A stretch of DNA of 64,000 nucleotides from Branchiostoma lanceolatum (taxonomy: Eukaryota > Chordata > Leptocardii > Amphioxiformes > Branchiostomatidae): assembly GCF_035083965.1 (NCBI RefSeq), contig NC_089732.1, positions 1,594,883 to 1,658,882 on the forward strand. The letters are read 5' to 3'. Shown piece by piece: positions 12,351 through 23,725 of the stretch. Each line of letters begins with the position of its first letter. The stretch's first letter is position 1. The notes below the pieces were generated by a model. That model was given only the letters and a program-made list of their open reading frames with translations, made no database searches and was not told the DNA's origin. The position numbers and the translations under genes are program-made.

Positions 12351-14271
12351 AACATCATTGTAGAATTTGTATAATAATAACATTATAGTAAGGCAAAGTC
12401 ATTGTTAGTAGTGATATGCTATGAGATGGTGACAGCGTTTAGAGGTATACTCACTATTATACACTTATTACTTTAATTGCTTCCACACAGAGTGCCATAC
12501 TTAAACCTATAAAGGAAGTGTATAAACTACACATCAGCTTATCTTCTTGTGACACCATCATTGGTTTTGTTATTTGAGTGTCTATTGAAGATTTTGTAAT
12601 TATTGTCCATTTTCTCTCACTAAAGGGGGGAAGCTTCATGACCCCAAAGAAGTGGAAAAAGAAGCAGCAAAGTACAAAGCATTGGTTGAAGCAGCCATCT
12701 CCAAGATAACCCAGAAAGTGGAGACCCTAATGAAGGAACTCACAGCCACAGCAGAGAACTGTGAGCAGGTAGAGAAGGAAATCCAGCAGCACTACAAACG
12801 GCTGATCTCCAAACTGCAGCTGGAAGAGCAGGAGATGATCACCAGGGTACAGAAGGTCAACAGGGACAGGGGAGGGGAGCTCACTCTGGAGAAAGAAAAG
12901 TTTGAGATGGAATTGGGAAAGACCAAAGAAGCAGAGATTTTTGTTCATAAGATGTTAGACTGTAAGGATTACACAGAAGCTTTGGTATTGAGGCAAGACA
13001 TGGAAGAAAGGTTTAACAAACTCTCCTTGCAGGAAACAGATAACAGTAGTGGGGAAGGCCCTACAAAAGTGATCATTCAACCCTGCAGCTTATCCAAGGT
13101 TTCTGGGGGTTCCTTGTCAGTGTTTGCAGGGTTCAGTATTGATGTACAGGAGCCAGCAGTAGAGAGTCTGCCCTGCTCTGTCACAGTCACAACCAACAAG
13201 GCAGATCTTACAGGTGGGGATGTTGCACCGCAGATAGAGGTGACCTCCCCCCAGGGCAAAACCACCTTGATACAGACTACACCACACACTAGTCCCCCAC
13301 TAGCTGCAGGGAAGGGACAAACTAGCAGACTTAGGAGGGTCTGGGGTGCAGAGTGGAGACCTCAGACTTCAGAGAAACACACACTGGGGGTCTGTATGGG
13401 GGGTAAGAAGGACCTGGGCTCTCTCACTGTAGATGTGGGCAGTAACAACCCTGTACTGAGGTTTGGGCAAAAGGGCAGCCAGCAGGGGCAGTTTGACATG
13501 CCTATAGATGTAGCAGTTAGGGGGGACAGGCTGTATGTGGCTGATACATTCAACAAATGTGTTCAGGTGTTTGATGTGAGTGGGAAGTTTTGCTCCTCAT
13601 TTTCAGTCGATCCTGGTCCTGTAGGACTCACAGTTCAGACTGATGGCACCATAGTGGTGACATCTGGATATGAAGTGAAGAAATTTTCCCCATCAGGAGA
13701 ACTGCTGCACAAATTTCCTCTGGGTGAATATTGTCCAAAGCCCTATGGCCTGGCAGTACAGAGGGATGGGAGGGTTGTTGTAGCTGATCCAGACAAACAC
13801 AGCATCTTCCTGTTTGAGGCAGATGGGACACTGGTGAAACAGGTGGGAGGGAAGGGACAGGGGGAGGGGCAGTTTAACGTGCAAGCTTTTGTCTGTGTGG
13901 ATAAAGAAGACAACATCATTGTGGCAGATAAAGACAACAAACGTGTTCAGGTGTTTGACAAGAATTTGAACTTTCAACACAAGTTTGGTCAGATGGGCAC
14001 ACAGCCACAGGACATGTGGGGTCCTCTTGGGGTGTCAGCTGACAGCAGGGGGAACATAGTTCTGGTAAATGGAGGCGATGACTCTGGTGTAGCTGGTGTA
14101 GAACATGGCAAGAAGCTTCAGGTGTTCCGCCCAGATGGCACCTGGTTGGCCACCATTAGCAGTGATGGGGACAAACTGAACTGGCCCTGTGGGGTGGCTG
14201 TGACAGAGGATGGACATGTGTTTGTAGCTGATGTTGATGACCACTGTATCAGGAAGTACAGATACATGTAA
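12049..14271 (+). CDS. Array copy 3: DED-coiled coil-NHL propeller protein
   Basis: Two exons, 12049-12331 and 12653-14271, joined in phase 1 across a 321-bp intron; the open frame gives about 634 residues. Exon 1 encodes a DED: LTRLFVKISDSLSEEDLRNL (helices 1-2), HEMFNMLEADNRIGKGNLGF and LVQVLRSL (later helices). The usual C-terminal RxDL motif of DEDs reads KGKL here. Exon 2 starts with a coiled coil of about 130 residues (HYKRLISKLQLEEQEMITRV), then a linker with LTGGDVAPQIEVTS and an NHL-type propeller ending in HCIRKYRYM. The CARD, TRADD-N-like and Ser-rich exons of copies 2 and 5 are absent. No frame damage is seen. Family role is inferred: the DED would recruit death-fold partners and the propeller would bind a ligand. 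Cytoplasmic, since there is no signal peptide or membrane segment. Confidence 0.85.
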
Positions 14272-14350
14272 CAGTCTGAGAGCAGAATATAATTATTAGG
14301 TAATGTTACAGAAACTTTTCTTGTGAGCTCACTTAGGATTATTTTAGGCT

Positions 14351-14695
14351 ATTTTCATACCGCAAAGATGTCTGCAAGAGGGACTTGAAGGCTCTAGATA
14401 TTAATACGGAGCACTGGGAGGACCTTGCAAGTGACCGTTCCAGGTGGAGATGCACACTGTTCAGACAGCTCAAATCAGGAGAAGTCAGACTGATGCACAG
14501 CGCAGAAGAAAAGCGGTTCTGCAAAAAAGAGCTTTGCAACAGAACTGAGTCAGCTTACAGATGTGATTTTTGTGGCAGAGACTGCCATTCTCGTATAGGG
14601 CTGTTTAGCCATAGTCGATGCTGTAGGGCTGTTGTGAATTAGGATTTTACCATGGTCAATACTGACCGACGGAGGCCATATATTTTCATACCGCA
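14351..14695 (+). mobile_element. 5'-truncated LINE tail with 14-bp target duplication
   Basis: Flanked by perfect direct repeats ATTTTCATACCGCA at 14351-14364 and 14682-14695. Between them, an open frame (14385-14642) encodes a reverse-transcriptase C-terminal tail: WEDLASDRSRWRCTLF, then CDFCGRDCHSRIGLFSHSRC, a zinc-knuckle-like end seen in many LINE ORF2 proteins. The 3' end is GACCGACGGAGGCCATAT. The equivalent flanks of copies 2 and 4 (near 8890 and 21930) lack it. A second copy lies at 46834-47046. Confidence 0.85.
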
Positions 14696-15540
14696 GTCTT
14701 AAAACTCTTAAATCATGGTCATTTAAAACTCTAGTGTCATTCCATGTATGCTGTAAAAAAGCTTTAGTTTTTAAGCTAGACATAATCTTTAAGCTAGACA
14801 TAATCTTTGAGCTAGAATGATAAACATTATGTGTACGGTAGAAACTGGCTGGATAACTTACATGACAATCTGTGGTGCTATAATCAATAAACTGAAATAT
14901 TGCAAAGTGAAAATGTTAGGTCACTGTTGTACAGTACTGTAGTTATCTTGTTCAATATCAATTTATCTAAAACTTAGTAATACTTGTTTGGGACATTCAA
15001 TCAGCTATTGAGTTTACAATTTTGTGGCATGGGTCCATTGCACTGTTGGTGTTGTTTCTGCATCTAGTAGTATGTTCTAGATTTAACAGTCATGTAAATA
15101 AAGTTGGCCAAAGTGTCCCTTGTGTCTGTTCATGTTCTTGTACATGTACAATGTACAGGTTTTCAAGTGCAGCAATGTGCTGCAATACCTTAGAAAGCTG
15201 CTAGGGGCCTATATCAAGCTCAGGATCCATCCACAGCTTCTAGAGTCATGCTAACACACACACAGATACACAGACAAACAAACAGCACTGAAAACATAAC
15301 CCTCTTGGCAAAGGTAATTACATAACCCAGCCAGGTAATGCTACAGATGACTTTGTTATCAGCAGCTAACAAACAGGAGGCAAAATGTTTGCAGACTCAA
15401 ACTGAGAACCAATTCAACAAAACAGTTACTATGTACCACTCAAAACACATGACCATAGCATGTCCAGAGCAAGACATATCAAAACCTGAAGTTCTGCTGC
15501 AATACTTGGAAAACTGCTAGGGGGCCAATCATCTATTATT

Positions 15541-16818
15541 ATAAACTACGCACAAAAAGTTCGGAAACTTAACTTTGGTCGATCATATTTCCGTCATTTT
15601 TTTTACCGATTTCAATATATTACATATCATTTAAAAGCCTATTTGATTTCCTTTCCCATGATACCAAACGTATTGTGATTGCAAGTTCATGAAACGAGCA
15701 TAAGGCCTGCTAAAGTGAGTGGGTCGAAGAAATAAAGTGCCCAGATTACCTTACTATAGTCAAACAGGCTATTCCGTACATATTCTTCTGTTGATATTGA
15801 CTTCTGTACGAGAGTATTGTGAAAAATCAACAAGAATAAACAAGACATATTCATGAAAGCTAAGTTTATTCTTTATCAAAACCAACAATCTGTGTCTTAG
15901 TAACGGGTTAGTAAGGAGTCTTAGTAACGGGTGATCCAGCCACGCGCTGTCACTACAGCACGGCACCTACTCCTTATACTCGTCACCAGCGCGCAATGCG
16001 ATGCTGTGGGATAGCGTCCCATTAATATTCCTCCACCAGCAGTCGTCCTAGGTCAGCCACCGTGTCTTGCACGGACAGCTCGCCCAAGCTGCTCCCATAG
16101 ATGTTCGATGGGTTTCAGGTCCGGGCTCTTAGAGGGCCACTCCATCCTCTCTACACCTGCATGCTGGAGATGGTCGGCGATGATCCCTGCCCGGTGTGGG
16201 CGGGCGTTATCATCTTGCAGCAAGGCATTCGGCCCCATGTTATGGAGGAATGGGATGGCCACCGGATCAAGTAATGTGTCACGATATCTTTCTGCATTGA
16301 GGGTTCCTGGTACAAGTCTTGTCTTTCCCCTGGAGTTTATGCCTCCCCATACCCCAATGTTTGTTGTGAAACAATAACAAAAAATAACACCTGTGGATGA
16401 CGATACCGTTGCAGGACGCAGGTGTTTATGTGGTGTAAACAATTGGTTCTTCGATGTGCTAAAAATAACCTTGGATGTTCTGTGTGCTAGAAATAACCTT
16501 GAATGGTCTGTGTTCTAAAAAATAACCTTAGAACCTGAGGAAACAATATATTGAATCATCATCCGCGCCCATACCGATAGGATGTCACAGCGCGCGTATG
16601 ACACCAACAGGGAATTTTGGGCACTTTTTCTCCGGGACCCACTCACGTTATTAGTCCTGGTACTTGTTCCGTGGGTTTTCAATCACAATAAGTTTGGTAT
16701 CATAGAACAGGGAATCACACAAGCTTTATAATGATATATAATGCATCAAAATCTGTAAAAAACAACGAAGATATGATCAACCAAAGTTAAGTTTCCGAAC
16801 TTTTTGTGCGTAGTTTAT
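15541..16818 (-). mobile_element. Tc1/mariner-type DNA transposon, inactive
   Basis: Terminal inverted repeats begin ATAAACTACGCACAAAAAGT at the left end, and the complement occupies about 16772-16818; the first 39 bases match and similarity continues further. An open frame on the - strand (16053-16442) encodes the C-terminal half of a Tc1 transposase: QDDNARPHRA and SPDLKPIEHLWEQLGRAVR supply the last two D/E positions of the DDE triad. Further tail similarity, ending near 15905 (GWITRY), lies in other frames, so the gene is broken. The empty site survives in the paralogous spacer at about 9915-9935. Confidence 0.88.
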
Positions 16819-17022
16819 ATATAATAATTTTCCTGACCCCTACCAAATATCATAAGGATCCATCAACTCGAGACATGTTAACAGACACACACTCAGATAG
16901 ACAGACAAACAGCAGGGGATTTTACAAGTGACTTTGTTATCCACAGCTACCAAAGGTAAACATGAGGCAAAATGTTTCCAGACTCAAACTGAGAACCAAT
17001 CAAACAAAACTGTTACTGAGTA

Positions 17023-17712
17023 GTACAGTCAAACTTGTCCATCCAACCAACTCTATCCTACAACCAACTCTTGTCAACAACCACATTCAGACAGTCCCGT
17101 CCGATTTTACATAGTAAGTGAACTCTTTCAAGCAACCAACTACAGGCTTCAACCAGCAACCACTTCCTCATGGGCCTCAGGGGTCATAATGTGTAGACTT
17201 TACACTCCATTCAACAACAAAATGATTGACAGCGGCAATCAGTCCAGCGAGCATTTCAATAAAAGATTCTACAGTCGACAGCAAGCTTGTGTTTATGTAG
17301 CAACAAATGTAGAACAAAGTGAATTCAAATGTAGCAACAAATGTAGAACAATGGAGACACGAATGTCAATGTAAACATTCATTGTAAGTACAACAAAGGT
17401 TTTGTACATGTACCCGAAAAATCTTTTGTTATGTTAACGTTTATTGGCAATGTAATCGACAGTGCATTGTAGTCTTGTAGACAACAACTGTTTAGTTTGT
17501 TTTTTCTTGTATATACTGTATTTCTTCACTTGTCTTGTAATTTTCTATGCATAACAGGCTGATAAGTCCTGTACGTGTGAAGTATTTATGCAGCCTCATT
17601 TATGCCCACAAAATCAGCAATCCGACCCGAGTTTCATCCAACAGCCAACTCCAGTCAACAACCATATTTCCTTGGTCCCTTGACTGGTTGTTGGATGCAA
17701 GTTTGACTGTAC
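17023..17712. mobile_element. 690-bp MITE with TA target duplication
   Basis: The 15-bp termini GTACAGTCAAACTTG (17023-17037) and its complement (17698-17712) are flanked by TA at 17021-17022 and 17713-17714. The paralogous spacer near 10117 has a single TA there. Near both ends the sequence is rich in CCAACCAACT/CAACAACCA motifs. No transposase is visible. A TA target would suit a Tc1/mariner-type source, but the family is not certain. Confidence 0.75.
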
Positions 17713-17823
17713 TACATAGTACCTAAACGGTTGCACTGTTGAAATGGGGTTGTGGAAACTACAATGACACTGATAGATAAATCTAGTCTTAGAGCACCTT
17801 ATGACATTCAGTAACATGACTTG

Positions 17824-18410
17824 TAGCCCAGTGGTTACTGACCCTGCCTCTGGAACTAGAGTTTGGGAGTTGAATCCCGGCTGTTGTTGCTTGCTTTAGG
17901 CTACACCAAGTAATTTTAATGGATGACGTCCTTTGAAGACCCTTAATCTAATGCGAGAGCGCCAAAAAAAAACAAGAAGGGCCGAAAAAAACAAGATGCC
18001 TAGATTTGAAATATAATAGTCGACGACACATGTTAGGACACAAATTGAATGAGAGAACACAGTGTAACAACTAACGATTCTTTTATTCATCATGAAAAAG
18101 CAATAATTTGAATAAATCAGTTGAAGTTGAACAGCAGTTGTTGTCCTGTCCTGTTTCTTTCGATTTGCAGCACTGTCGTAACTCTTTGATCATAGTTACA
18201 GGAAGTGGAATTTCTTGTTTTTTTTCTGGGAACAGACCAAAATCAACGCGCGCGCGGACGTCATCCATAAAAATTACTTGGTGTAGCCTTATATGCACAC
18301 TACCGGAAAGGGTTGCAGTCCTTGGTGACTCAATTGTGCTTGTTGAAAAGAGCTTGGGGGGATTTCCCCGTTCAATGAAGCTGTAAATACTGTATTATAT
18401 ACATATAGCA
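17824..18410 (+). mobile_element. tRNA-derived SINE (family B), interrupted by a MITE
   Basis: This is the duplicated counterpart of the SINE at 10218-10440. Its body is split by the 390-bp insertion at 17899-18288 and resumes at TTATATGCACACTACCGG. It is a nested-insertion marker: SINE first, then spacer duplication, then MITE. Confidence 0.7.
17899..18288. mobile_element. 390-bp MITE with TTA target duplication (PIF/Harbinger type)
   Basis: The 33-bp terminal inverted repeats start GGCTACACCAAGTAATTTT and differ at one position. They are flanked by TTA at 17896-17898 and 18289-18291. The empty site is GCTTTATATGCAC at about 10297-10309 in the paralogous spacer. A three-base TTA/TAA target is typical of PIF/Harbinger elements. 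No transposase is encoded. Confidence 0.85.
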
Positions 18411-18917
18411 TCTGTCTAATCTCTGTCACAACCAGTGTTAGATTAACTCTTCAGAGAGCTGAACTGATCACATTTCACATTTAATTTAATGGAACAGTGC
18501 ACTCTTAGTAGTTCGACACAACAATTATATTTTTATAAGTGTTTTAAAAGAATGTCTGGCAAGTTAATGTGTACAAATGTGACCTTAAGGCTCCAGCTGT
18601 GCTTAATGTTAACGGTAACTCTTTTTTTGGGCATCCTTCGACCGAACACTAATTAGTTTATGCCCCAGAAAATTGCCTGCCATGTGACTACAGTGTACAA
18701 TCATGTGACCTTGGCTAGGGAAGCACTCTGGTTAATATTTACCCACAGCACACTTCAACTGTTCACCTGCACAGGAAAATCAGTTGTTCGAAGTTCCACA
18801 CCCAACATTACAACATTCAGGTGAGCTTTCTACATTGTATTTTGCTTGTACCTCTTAAATTTTTCTCATATACAATGTACATGCATGTTGTCTTGGGGAC
18901 GATATAACAGGTTACAG

Positions 18918-20000
18918 TGATCTCTGATTAACATGCTAAACCTTTTAGAGTACACTTCAGGAAAATTAAGGCGTATTATGACAAGGGTCAAAGGTCTCTG
19001 CACTACACTGGCAAATAATCATGGCCATTTTGTTGCTCATTAAATGATTCCTGTCTAAAATCTATTAATTTAAGAGACATGTTAAGACACCTGACAGCTG
19101 CAGCAATTCAAAGTAATGATAACAAATACAAAACAAAAGACTTACTGCATTTCTCAAAAATTCTATTCCACTGGCAACTCTCTAAAAAGCGACTCTCATG
19201 CACAAAATGGTGCTTCTACATGTATATTGTAAACTAAAAAACACATTTAGTCAAGTCATGTAACAGATTTACATCTGCATGTGTGTCATATAACTTTGTA
19301 TTCACTCAATGTAACAACTCTTGGGACAGTTGTGGATGTGGCGCATGAAAATCAGTTTTTGGCTTCACAATGTTGAAAATCCAAAAAAAATAACTGTACT
19401 GCGAATAATGTAGATGCACCTTACACAGTAAAATATTGAGACTATTTTTGACAGTAGAACACTGTGAGTGCCAATTGCAAAGGCTTGGGGGAAAACTGGG
19501 ATTCCAAACAATGAGAGAGATAGAAAGTAAGCAGCAAGAAAACAAAAACTTTGGAGGAATTCTGTTTGCTCACCGACAAAACATCAATCCTGGTAGAAAT
19601 TCTAAGGTCTACGGCAAGGTCAGTAATTAAACTGTAGACATTTATCTCAAACTCTCTCATTTCTGTTTCCCTCCAGGCACCTGCAAGGAGACACAAACCA
19701 ACCATGGCTGAACTCTCCCCCCTTACCCGACTGTTCGTCAAGATTTCTGACAGCTTGTCAGAAGAAGACCTCAGAAATCTGCGGGCCATTCTGGCTCGAG
19801 AAGGTCTCGGACAGGGGAAAGTCGAACAAGCGACACCTCACAAGATGTTCAACATGCTGGAGGCAGACAACAGGATCGGCAAGGGCAACCTCGGCTTTCT
19901 TGTACAGGTCTTAAGGAGTCTAAAGAAAGGGAAGCTAGCAGAAGAAGCTGAACTGGTCCAGCAGCAGGAAAGGAGGGAAGGTAGGTCTCATATGATCAAT
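18918..20000 (+). repeat. Segmental duplication unit, 5' region of copy 4
   Basis: Near-identical partner of 11262-12350, including the leader with its putative acceptor and the DED exon. It shows the recent origin of copies 3 and 4 by block duplication. Confidence 0.85.
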
Positions 20001-21868
20001 GATAGTAACATCGGTGTAGAATTTGTATATTCAACAATCACTCAGACTGTCGTAGTGATGTGCTGAGCTATAGTGACTATGTTTAGTGTCACTGTTCATA
20101 TTTATCAATATATTATTGGTTACTAACTGCATGAAGTATGCAACAAAAGTGCTAACCATGTGACCTATTTCTTACCTGGCACATCATCATGAATTTTGGT
20201 AGAAACTTCAAGACAAAATTGTCTAATACAGTCCATTTTCTCTTACCTGCATATGACCCTAAATAAGTGGAAAAAGTAGCAGCAAAGTACAAAGCTTCAG
20301 TAGAAGCAGCCATCTCCAAGATCACCCAGAAAGTGGAGACCCTGAGCAGTGAAATCACAGCAACAGCAGAGAACAGTGAGCAGGTGGAGAAGGAAATCCA
20401 GCAGCACTACAAACGGCTGATCTCCAAACTGCAGCTGGAAGAGCAGGAGATGGTCACCAGGGTACAGAGGGTCAACAGGAACAGGGGAGGGGAGCTCAAA
20501 GAAAAGATGGAGACAGAACTGAAAAAGACAAAAGAAGCAGAGATTTCAGTTCAAAAGATGTTAGACTGTAGAGATGACACAGAAGCTTTGATGTTGAGGC
20601 AAGACATAGAAGAAAAGTTTAAGAAACTCTCCTTGCAGGAAACAGACGACAGGAGTTTGGAAGGTCCTACAAAAGTGACCTTCCAACCCTGTAGCTTATC
20701 CCAGGTTTCTGGAGGTTCCTTGTCAGTGTTTGCAGGGTTCAGTATTGATGTACAGGAGCCAGCAGTAGAGAGTCTGCCCTGCTCTGTCACAGTCACAACC
20801 AACAAGGCAGATCTTACAGGTGGGGATGTTGCACCGCAGATAGAGGTGACCTCCCCCCAGGGCAAAACCACCCTGATACAGACAACAGCACACACTAGTC
20901 CCCCACTAGCTGCAGGGAAGGGACAAACCAGCAGAGTTAGGAGGGTCTGGGGTGGAGAATGGAGACCTCAGGAGTCAGGGAAACACTCACTGGGGGTCTG
21001 TATGGGGGGTAAGAAGGACCTGGGTTCTCTTACTGTAGATGTGGGCTGTAACAACCCTGTACTGAGGTTTGGACAGAAGGGCAGCCAGCAGGGGCAGTTT
21101 GACAGGCCTATAGATGTAGCAGTCAGGGGGGACAGGCTGTATGTGGCTGATAATCTTAACCAACGTATTCAGATGTTTGATATGAGTGGTGTGTTTTGCT
21201 CCTCATTTTCCTGGCCTGGCCCTGGATCAGTTGCAGTTCAGACTGATGGCACCATAGTGGTGAGATCTCTGAAGGAAGTGAAGACATTTTCCCCATCAGG
21301 AGAACTGCTACACAAATTTCCTCTGGGTGAATATTGTCCAAAGCCCTATGGCCTGGCAGTACAGAGGGATGGGAGGGTTGTTGTAGCTGATTATGGCAAA
21401 CACAGTATCTTCATGTTTGAGGCAGATGGGACACTGGTGAAACAGGTGGGAGGACAGGGACGGGGGGAGGGGCAGTTTAACCAGCCATATTTTGTCTGTG
21501 TGGATAAAGAAGACAACATCATTGTGTCAGATAAAGACAACGACCGTGTTCAGGTGTTTGACAAGAACCTGAACTTCCAACACAAGTTTGGTCAGAAGAG
21601 CAGACAGCCACAGGACATGTGGGGCCCTAATGGGGTGTCAGCTGACAGTAAGGGGAACATAGTTCTGGTAAACATTGGAGAGGTATCTGAGGTAGGTGGT
21701 GTAGAACATGGCAAGAAGCTTCAGGTGTTCCGTCCAGACGGTACCTGGGTGGCCACCATCAGCAGTGATGGGGACAAACTGAAGAAACCCCACGGGGTGG
21801 CTGTGACAGAGGATGGACATGTGTTTGTAGCTGGTGACCACTGTATCAGGAAGTACAGATACATGTAA
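19704..21868 (+). CDS. Array copy 4: DED-coiled coil-NHL propeller protein
   Basis: Two exons, 19704-19980 and 20268-21868, phase-1 junction (GAA G/TG), giving about 626 residues. The DED differs from copy 3 at only a few residues in its core. Exon 2 gives a coiled coil (KYKASVEAAISKITQKVETL), the linker and the propeller. It is shorter than copy 3 by several codons in the coiled coil (the charged run after NRGGEL) and by two in the last blade (VAGDHC against VADVDDHC). Propeller loop residues differ from copy 3 much more than the framework does, for example DNLNQR against DTFNKC and FSWPGPGS against FSVDPGPV. It has no CARD or TRADD-N-like exon. The frame is intact, with a strong start context and an AATAAA at 22222. 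Confidence 0.85.
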
Positions 21869-23725
21869 CAGTGCAGAATATAACCAGAATGTTACAGAAA
21901 ATGTTTGCTTCCTTATGAGCTCACTGAGGACTACTTTAGGCTATTTTGATAATGCAATACTTAGATACCTCAGTCTGAAAACTCTTAAATCAATGATGCT
22001 TCTATCATTTTTGTTGCTCCTTGATGAAGGTCAGTGACCTCCAACTGAGGAGTATTGTGGCTGGTTATGTCAAGCTCTATAGTGTCATTCCATGTATGTG
22101 GCTGTAAAAAAGCTTTAATTTCTAAGCTAGACATGATTTTAAGCTAGAATAATATTAAACATTATGTGACTGTACAGTAGAAACTGGCTGGATAACTTAC
22201 ATGACGATCTGTGGTGCTATCAATAAACTGATATTATTGTAAAGTGAAAATAAGGTAACTGTTGTACAGTAGTTATCTTGTTCAATATCAATTCATCTAA
22301 AACTTAGTAGTACTTGTTTGGGACATTCAATCAGCTATTTAGTTTACAATTTGGTAGCATGGGTCCATTGTACTGTTGGTGTTGTTTCTGCATTAGATAT
22401 TATGTTCTAGATTATACATAATGTAAATAAAGTTGGCCACAGTGTTCCTTGTGTCTGTACATGTTGTTGTTTGTTTGTTTGTTTGTTTGTTTGTTTTCAT
22501 GTCACCAGGAAAATCATGTCACCAGCTGTGCATGTACAATGTACAATGTACAAGTTTTCAAGTGCAGCAATGTGCTGCAATACCTTAGAAAGCTGCTAGG
22601 GGCCTATCTTTTAGCCGAAACCTGCAATCTTAATTGACTAAAAATTGGAGTCTTATAATATGAAGTCAAATGCCATGTATGGGCACATTGGTTTGAAAGG
22701 TGCATGTACTTTGGAATGCTATAGCCATACCCTATACAATGAAAGAATGAATATATTCATTCTTTCATTGTATAGGGTATGGCTATGTCATCACAGATGC
22801 CAAAGGGGATGCAATTATCATATATTATAGGGTCATTTTACACTTTAAAAAATGCTTTTGATATTTAGAATCAAAGAAAATTGTAGACCTGCTAGATCTG
22901 ATAAAGTTGATGATGTGGACAGGTTATCATATATTATTAAGCAACATGGACCTTGGTTTGGACCAAGACTTGGTAACTTCTGTTATGTTTAAACACTCGG
23001 CACTGTGTACATGAACACCTAATAGTATAGCATAACTTTGGCCGGAGAATCAGCTTCAAGTTAATATTAACCCAGCTTTCCCAGCATTCTTTGAGATACA
23101 TGTTCATAGTCCATTCAGTCCAAGGTCTAAACTCAGCATTAACAGCCTGAGGATAAAAAAGGTGAGTTTTTTTAATACTAAAAACCAGTCCTGGTCAAGC
23201 AATATACCAGGTATCATTCCTGTACAACTCTTTCACTAATGTTGTGTGAATCCGATTATGTTACTGACAGTAGTTTTAGATTAATGTGGTTTTAAGTCAG
23301 AAAAATAAACTAGAAAACTCAATACTTAATGGCCATATATAATAATGGTGACCAATTAACTGTCTTACAGCTTATTGCTCTTATCACATTTTGTAGTGTT
23401 GAGCTTTCATGAATGAGGCTTTGACATTTTAACTTCCGTTTGGAGGTCTGCCATGTTGAGACCTTGTCTTTAGTGTGTAATGTGATAAGTGCCTGAGGTC
23501 AGGACTGCTACTACAGTACATTGTAATCCTAAGTCCAGCCTTGTTAGCTTTATTCTGCTTTCAGTGGCCGCTACTTTGGAATAAAGCTAATTACAACAAG
23601 GTTGGACTTCAGGCTAGATTCTATGTAAAAGTTACCCTTCATGCCAGGAGAAGTCTGATTCAAAATTAAAGTTATTTCTCAATTCTTTTAGACACCTACA
23701 CATCTTGCTGTGGGCTGCACCAACC
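21869..23725. other. Spacer between copies 4 and 5
   Basis: Contains the conserved 3' flank, a GTTT microsatellite (about 22466-22495), one dispersed-repeat fragment (about 22525-22605) and a 66-bp perfect palindrome listed separately. From about 23000 on, I see no similarity to the other spacers and no coding exon; the copy 5 promoter should lie here. Confidence 0.5.
22721..22786. repeat. 66-bp perfect palindrome
   Basis: Two 33-bp arms (22721-22753 and 22754-22786) are exact reverse complements with no loop. The arms start ATAGCCATACCCTATACAAT. The sequence could extrude as a cruciform. It does not resemble the ends of the other elements here. Confidence 0.9.

Noticed and set aside
16108-16377. 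Open frame on the + strand inside the Tc1 element
   Set aside because: Antisense shadow of the transposase fragment.
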